In this document: positions 20,306-24,756 of the stretch, one piece after another
Position numbering within the stretch: position 1 is the first letter of the stretch
How the letters are laid out: each line of letters begins with the position of its first letter
Made by a program: the position numbers and the translations under genes
Source of the DNA: Echinostoma caproni
Taxonomy: Eukaryota; Platyhelminthes; Trematoda; Plagiorchiida; Echinostomatidae
Length of the DNA: 24,756 bases
Assembly (NCBI GenBank): GCA_900618425.1
Contig: UZAN01040616.1
Span: 1 to 24,756 of the forward strand
Reading direction: 5' to 3'
The notes under the pieces: generated by a model
What the model was told of the DNA's origin: nothing
The model's input: the letters and a program-made list of their open reading frames with translations, nothing else
Databases searched by the model: none

Positions 20306-20443
20306 ATGTATTCACATCTTGTGCGAATTCCAATATTCTCTGTTCAACCCCGATTCTCTCGGAGTGCTCGTGACGGGTGCACTGTGGTGTCACATATTAG
20401 ACCTGCCTTGAGTTGGGACACAAGTGGAATCGCTATCAGAATG
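20306..20443 (+). CDS. Exon candidate with the best splice context
   Basis: The acceptor CTTCCCCTTCCGCCTTCCCCAG is a long uninterrupted pyrimidine tract, and GAATG|GTGAGAAATG follows. The 138 bp are 46 codons in phase 0 at both ends, reading MYSHLVRIPIFSVQPRFSRS, ARDGCTVVSHIRPALSWD and so on. The other frames contain stops. If it is spliced, the initial Met is internal. The minus strand over the same bases is also open (20393-20178), so the strand is not fully settled. The protein was not recognised. Confidence 0.35.
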
Positions 20444-21040
20444 GTGAGAAATGTTACTTCTAAAAGCGGTACTTGTTATTTTCTCAAAGCAGAAAACCAC
20501 TTCAATTATTGATCTGCCACAGTAAAACATGTAGTGCTTTGTCAGAGTNTGTCAGAGTGACTCCATGTAAACGCCCCAATCCTAAGTGTGTGGCAATACT
20601 CAGTGAGGTTTTCGCTGACAAAACATTCAATGATTTCCCGTAGTTCAAAAAACAAAGGAGGAATATCAAAATTACGCTTCCGCCGCTTCCATCCAACAGT
20701 TTGGATTCAAACGCGATAAAAACATTTTTTTTTCCATGAATACAGACGAAAATCGGATATTGAATCAGGAGTAAACTGGGAATTAGTATGCGACAACAGT
20801 GATCGGATAGTTAGATCGGTAAAGATTTTGTGAAAGTAAATACTTCGGGTGATGAAAAATGACAAAGGCGACATGACTGTAAAAAATAATAACAATAAAT
20901 TAAATAAATAAATGTAAACACAAGAAGTCAACTTTAGCTCTAAGCTTATCTGACATTTCCGTGAATTAAGTTTCTGCCAAATATACATATAATTGACTGA
21001 AATATATGCATACCTTCTTTAAGCTTTAATAAAAATACGA
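20444..21040. other. No gene recognised; local duplication around an N
   Basis: GTCAGAGT occurs twice in tandem (20541-20548 and 20551-20558) separated by N-T, suggesting a collapsed or uncertain short duplication. An A/T-rich simple stretch with AAAT units lies near 20881-20912. No gene was seen. Confidence 0.5.
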
Positions 21041-21600
21041 ATACTGCCACCAAAAGCCTCAGTATGGTCGGGGGTGGGTGTCTAGAGTTGCGGCTGATCA
21101 CCCTTCCTTCACACCTCGCGAAATGCTGCCATACGACCAAGAGTCTCGAATAGCCTCTGCTGAGGAAGCCCTACTCACTGTCTTCTCGCGGCGGAGGTGT
21201 TTCCCCCCAAAGTGAGAAGACGAAAAGCCGACATCCGGGACTGTAACCGGGTTGGCGACCAACTGGTGTTTCACCTAAGGGGAGTTGGCCAAAAACCCTG
21301 ATTCCAAACCAACCATGAGGAGGCGTACGAACCACACACACAACTTCCTGGTTGTTGCAGTGGCCACCGGCTCGATTGGGCATCTTGAACGTTTGACCCC
21401 GTCCAAAGGGCGTATGATCCGATGAACTGGACACCGGCCCCCAATTGATCGCGGTTTTCACACACCGCCCTACTACCTAGCGGATCAGGCTTTGGCTAGC
21501 GAAAGGTTCCGGTTATGGATTCCTCAAGAAAATTCACCGGCCTTGGCCTGGACAACCTGGCAGTACTCAGCCCAAATGCAGATCATGGAACATTTTTCTT
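21041..21600 (-). mobile_element. GC-rich island, probable retroelement fragment
   Basis: About 500 bp with G+C well over half sits abruptly inside AT-rich DNA. The minus strand has two overlapping frames of 96 and 64 codons at 21461-21171 and 21465-21271. They include SGCVCGSYASSW-like and GWFGIRVFGQLPLGETPVG stretches that recall the non-conserved 5' regions of non-LTR retroelements or SINE-like repeats. No reverse transcriptase, endonuclease or RNA polymerase III box was found. The classification is inference from composition only. Confidence 0.4.
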
Positions 21601-22140
21601 ATTCATAAATATATTTGTACCATGATTTGTTTGGCACACAGTCTGGATTCAGACGTATGTAAAAATAAAATGTACATAGAATACAAATACTATCTAACAA
21701 ATCCACCCAAGGCAGTGGTGGACAAAATCTAGGAAACTTGCGGTTATAACACCATAACTAGAAGTCATTATATTGTAAGCATCCAGTCGGAGTGAAGAAC
21801 GCGAAATAATAATCGTAATAATCATAAAACAGATTTCAATATATACGAAGTTAGGCCACACCGGGAGTTCAAGTACACAAGGGGTTGCCTGATACGTATG
21901 TCTGACGGACGGTAAGGTCGGCAAAACCGATCGTGCATTTGTGGGAAATTTTGTCCGGTCATTCGTGCACTACTTATCATATATATGGTGTATTCAAAGC
22001 GTGGAATTGCCAAAAAATGACATACGTTTGTAGTTATCCGTGGCGTGACAATGCGTGTTTCCCGTCGCTTGACCTCTATCCCGTTCCCATTCAATCTCCT
22101 GAGGGGGTAGGAACGAAACAAGGAATCATCAGCGTACCAC
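21601..22140. other. No gene recognised
   Basis: AT-rich, with overlapping frames on both strands (minus 21694-21924 and 21822-22121, plus 21933-22178), none with motifs. Confidence 0.45.
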
Positions 22141-22150
22141 CATGTGCGTG

Positions 22151-22170
22151 GTGTGTGTGTGTGTGTGTGT
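22151..22170 (+). repeat. (GT)10 microsatellite
   Basis: Ten perfect GT units. They face the CA run at 22212-22225. Confidence 0.95.
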
Positions 22171-22211
22171 GCATTTAATGGTACTCAAAGGGATTCGCGT
22201 GTACGGACAAG

Positions 22212-22225
22212 CACACACACACACA
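22212..22225 (+). repeat. (CA)7 microsatellite facing the GT run
   Basis: Seven CA units in inverted relation to 22151-22170. Together with the flanking G/C they make a 15-bp perfect inverted repeat with a loop of about 40 bases. Outside it, CGCGTG (near 22197) and CACGCG (near 22231) form a second inverted pair. Confidence 0.95.
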
Positions 22226-22534
22226 GAAAACACGCGTACAGCACCGCTGGAACCGTGGTCTGAGGTGAGCAACAGACAAATAAACACAACAAAAAAATGA
22301 TGCGTCAATGTGAAAAAGACACTAGAAACAAAAGCTCGACCAGTCACTGGAGGGCATAACAAAAAAAAACGCACCACAGATTACCGAATGTGGACAGTGG
22401 AAATGAAACAGATGCACACTGGATGACGAAATCCCCCTATAAATGTACCAATCATTCTGGTTCACAGATAAACCCTGAACTGAAATTCTTTCGACGGGAT
22501 TTGCGAACTGTTGTCCACAGAATGCAAAGTCGGG

Positions 22535-22714
22535 CTATGTGAAACTGCTTTGGAGGAAAGGAAAATATGCAACCCATTTTTGATACAATTTCTCGTGGCA
22601 CAGGAAGTAGGACGGGTGGTCGTTAAAACATGAAGAGTAAAATGCTGAACAATGAAAATCAGACCACTTAACCTCACTGTGGTAAACAGCAGGGGATTCA
22701 TCCCCGTCTGGCTT
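22535..22714 (-). CDS. Open frame, hypothetical
   Basis: The minus strand is open from just after a TAA at about 22718 to a TAG at 22535-22537. The frame reads PDGDESPAVYHSEVKWSDFH, then FNDHPSYFLCHEKLYQKWV, rich in aromatic residues and Cys. It has no ATG, so it would need an acceptor (weak AATTGAAG) or be a last exon. No family was recognised. Confidence 0.2.
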   Translation of the reverse strand, partial: KPDGDESPAVYHSEVKWSDFHCSAFYSSCFNDHPSYFLCHEKLYQKWVAYFPFLQSSFT

Positions 22715-22719
22715 CAATT

Positions 22720-24756
22720 ATTTTGTGCATTCAGATTTCAATCAGAGCATATACATTGAAACAAAATCCAACCGTTCACCCACGATCACGCTACGAACAG
22801 TATGGATTTCAACGCTGTAAAAACTACTCTCGGGTGTAGGGTTACAGAAATTGAATACAGAAGAATTTTACCATAGGAAGTAAAAGCAAAAAGGGTCGAT
22901 TAGAGATGCTCAAATTACGAAAATATGATGAAAAGCCAAATATCCACGAACGACGCTATCAATCTGACATATTATGCTTGACAGCGATGTATCTAATGAA
23001 AGTAATACTAACTCAGCGAGTGTTCTTAAATGGCATTTTTCCCAGAAATAAAAATAATCCGATTCCTCACCACAATCAATTAACTAAAAAAACCTAGCCT
23101 ATCGATAAGTCGCCTACACGACTATCAACTATCCTCAGTCAAAGCAAGAAACGGATGTCACAGGAATTTCTCGTGGCGACTGACCGTAGAAGCACAGAGG
23201 TCCAACAGTTACCACTTTAGCTGAAAATGAACCCGGAATAAGTTAACAATGAAATTTTGTGGCATGAATCGTATGATGAACACGGATAGTGTTGTTCAAG
23301 AAATCATTCCGCGGTAAGGCATAATAATTATGGCAGTATATTAGAAGAGATCGAAGGAGATCACTGTTAGTCAAGCAGACCAGCAAACCGAAATGCCCTC
23401 CGCGTACGTATTCATTGAAAAACGAGAACTCTGGAAAAGAAGTGGACTAGATGCGATTCTGAGGAAGTGTTCGATGATAAATGCGGTGTCTTTGTGTGAT
23501 CTAATGATGAGGGTGAATAAACGAAGCGGAAAAGTGTGATCTAAGGGGAAAAGGAAAGTGGTGAATGAAAAAAATCGGAAAAGAGGGCAAATACCTTAGT
23601 AGCGACGAAGATTAAAACCTAATACGGATAGCTAGACTAAATCGAACACTCAGTCCAATGCAAGCAGTGGAATGTTTTTTTTTCATTTGGTAGGAATCGC
23701 TGTGGATCAGTTTTAAACCGGTACGGTAGGAAAACCTAAGACAATTCAGTGTCCTGTAGTAAAAACCTAGCTTTCACTGGCAGCTAATTCTCTCGTACCG
23801 TGAGCACCATAGATATCGGTGTTTGCTCCCTGGAGATGCTTAAATACAAATAGTGAGGTGATCAGTGCATCGGTTTGCAGGCTGCGAACATGAATCGTAA
23901 ACAAAGCAATCTATTTTTCCGTCTCTTCAGTATACTCAGCAGCCATCAAGGAGTTCCTGTTTTCTTCTTGGATCAACAAAGTATTATGTATTGTGACAAT
24001 GACCTTAAAGCTACTATCGACATTGTTTGAAAACTAAATAAAACCAGTATCATTTTGAATGAAAAATAGTTTCTCTAAGCTGAACTATTCGCTTTCATCA
24101 CAAATAAGTTTGGTCAGACATTTCGGCTACAAAACGTCTTGGNAACAACGGACAAAGCATATTGTGAAAAAAAACTTAGGCGCTTTTCTATCTGTTTCTA
24201 TGAGGTTAAAATGGCACACAACATTATTTGCCTATAAGTGAATTACCAAGTTACGGTTAGGTAATGTGTCTCAGAGTAAGCCACCGGTATTTCCAACTCC
24301 GTCACGTGATCGACATGATTCCTGACATGGACTAATGCGACAGATATCATCAGGATCTGAACACCAAATCCCATACTATTCCGCCTGCCTAAATAATCCA
24401 GGCGAAAGCTTTATCGGCAAGCCACGGAGTGACCTATCAGTATCAATCATACGGTGGTTTATCGAGAGATGCAAATACTAGTGCATGGACATACAGGTAA
24501 ATGTTATTAAAGCAAATAACGAAGGACTAAATTGATAGCGAATGAAATTAAAAATATAACAAAATTACTGAAATCGACTATTGTGATGGGGTTGGGTTTA
24601 ACTGTTTATTTTGCACAAGATCCTGCAGGACATTATGTGAGATAAACAGATATAAACACGTGTCCTAAGTCATTAAATATAGCGACTGTGGTCCAGGCCA
24701 TACATATTCCTCCCCAGAGGTCGTGATATCCAACTCTGTCGCCGCCACAAATCCTG
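22720..24756. other. No gene recognised
   Basis: AT-rich with short frames only (plus 22906-23097 and 24059-24241, the latter with an N at 24143). One possible first-exon start lies at 23249-23313 (MKFCGMNRMMNTDSVVQEII, then CCGCG|GTAAGG), but nothing upstream supports it. No repeats or RNA genes were seen. Confidence 0.45.

Noticed and set aside
22129..22377. 82-codon minus frame rich in Cys, Val and Thr-His repeats
   Set aside because: It is a translation of the GT/CA microsatellites.

Overview
This window looks like nuclear DNA from a metazoan with sparse genes. It is AT-rich (about 60% by eye), has no operon-like packing, and shows no intact long reading frame, tRNA, rRNA or CRISPR array. 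Three isolated N bases (6878, 20549, 24143) point to a draft assembly. The one confident protein homology is a decayed Penelope-like retroelement (PLE) N-terminal region. A parasitic flatworm or another lophotrochozoan is plausible, because such elements are common there, but the sequence does not prove it.

Layout. 1-435: two exon-like open stretches on the minus strand. 1026-1687: PLE N-terminal remnant on the minus strand, frameshifted twice and enclosed by 83-bp imperfect inverted repeats. 1990-5400: short exon-like stretches on both strands and a 141-codon open stretch on the minus strand. 6430-6930: a more GC-rich stretch that looks like a dispersed repeat. 7533-8010: a small tandem duplication and a 56-codon minus-strand frame. 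8742-8783: a perfect 7-bp hairpin followed by GAAAC-GTC, resembling a decayed hammerhead ribozyme or PLE tail. 8877-9589: a 30-bp inverted repeat (29/30) around a 653-bp interior. 10661-10793: an exon-like minus-strand stretch. 14174-14749: a 153-codon plus-strand open stretch and an adjacent exon-like Cys-rich stretch. 17924-20443: four exon-like plus-strand stretches, with a 110-bp foldback element (18561-18670) between the first two. 21041-21600: a GC-rich island, probably a retroelement piece. 22151-22236: facing GT and CA microsatellites that can form a cruciform. 22720-24756: nothing recognised.

How it fits together. The simplest reading is the introns and intergenic space of one or more multi-exon genes, interrupted by old transposable-element debris. 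Two sets of plus-strand exon candidates are phase-compatible: 1990-2057, 5326-5379, 9167-9190 and 14633-14749, and separately 17924-18069, 18808-18924 and 20306-20443. None of their translations was recognised. Phase agreement alone is weak evidence, so all exon calls are hypotheses. I found no convincing new biological system. The structured items most worth checking are the PLE fragment in its inverted-repeat frame, the hammerhead-like remnant and the 110-bp hairpin.
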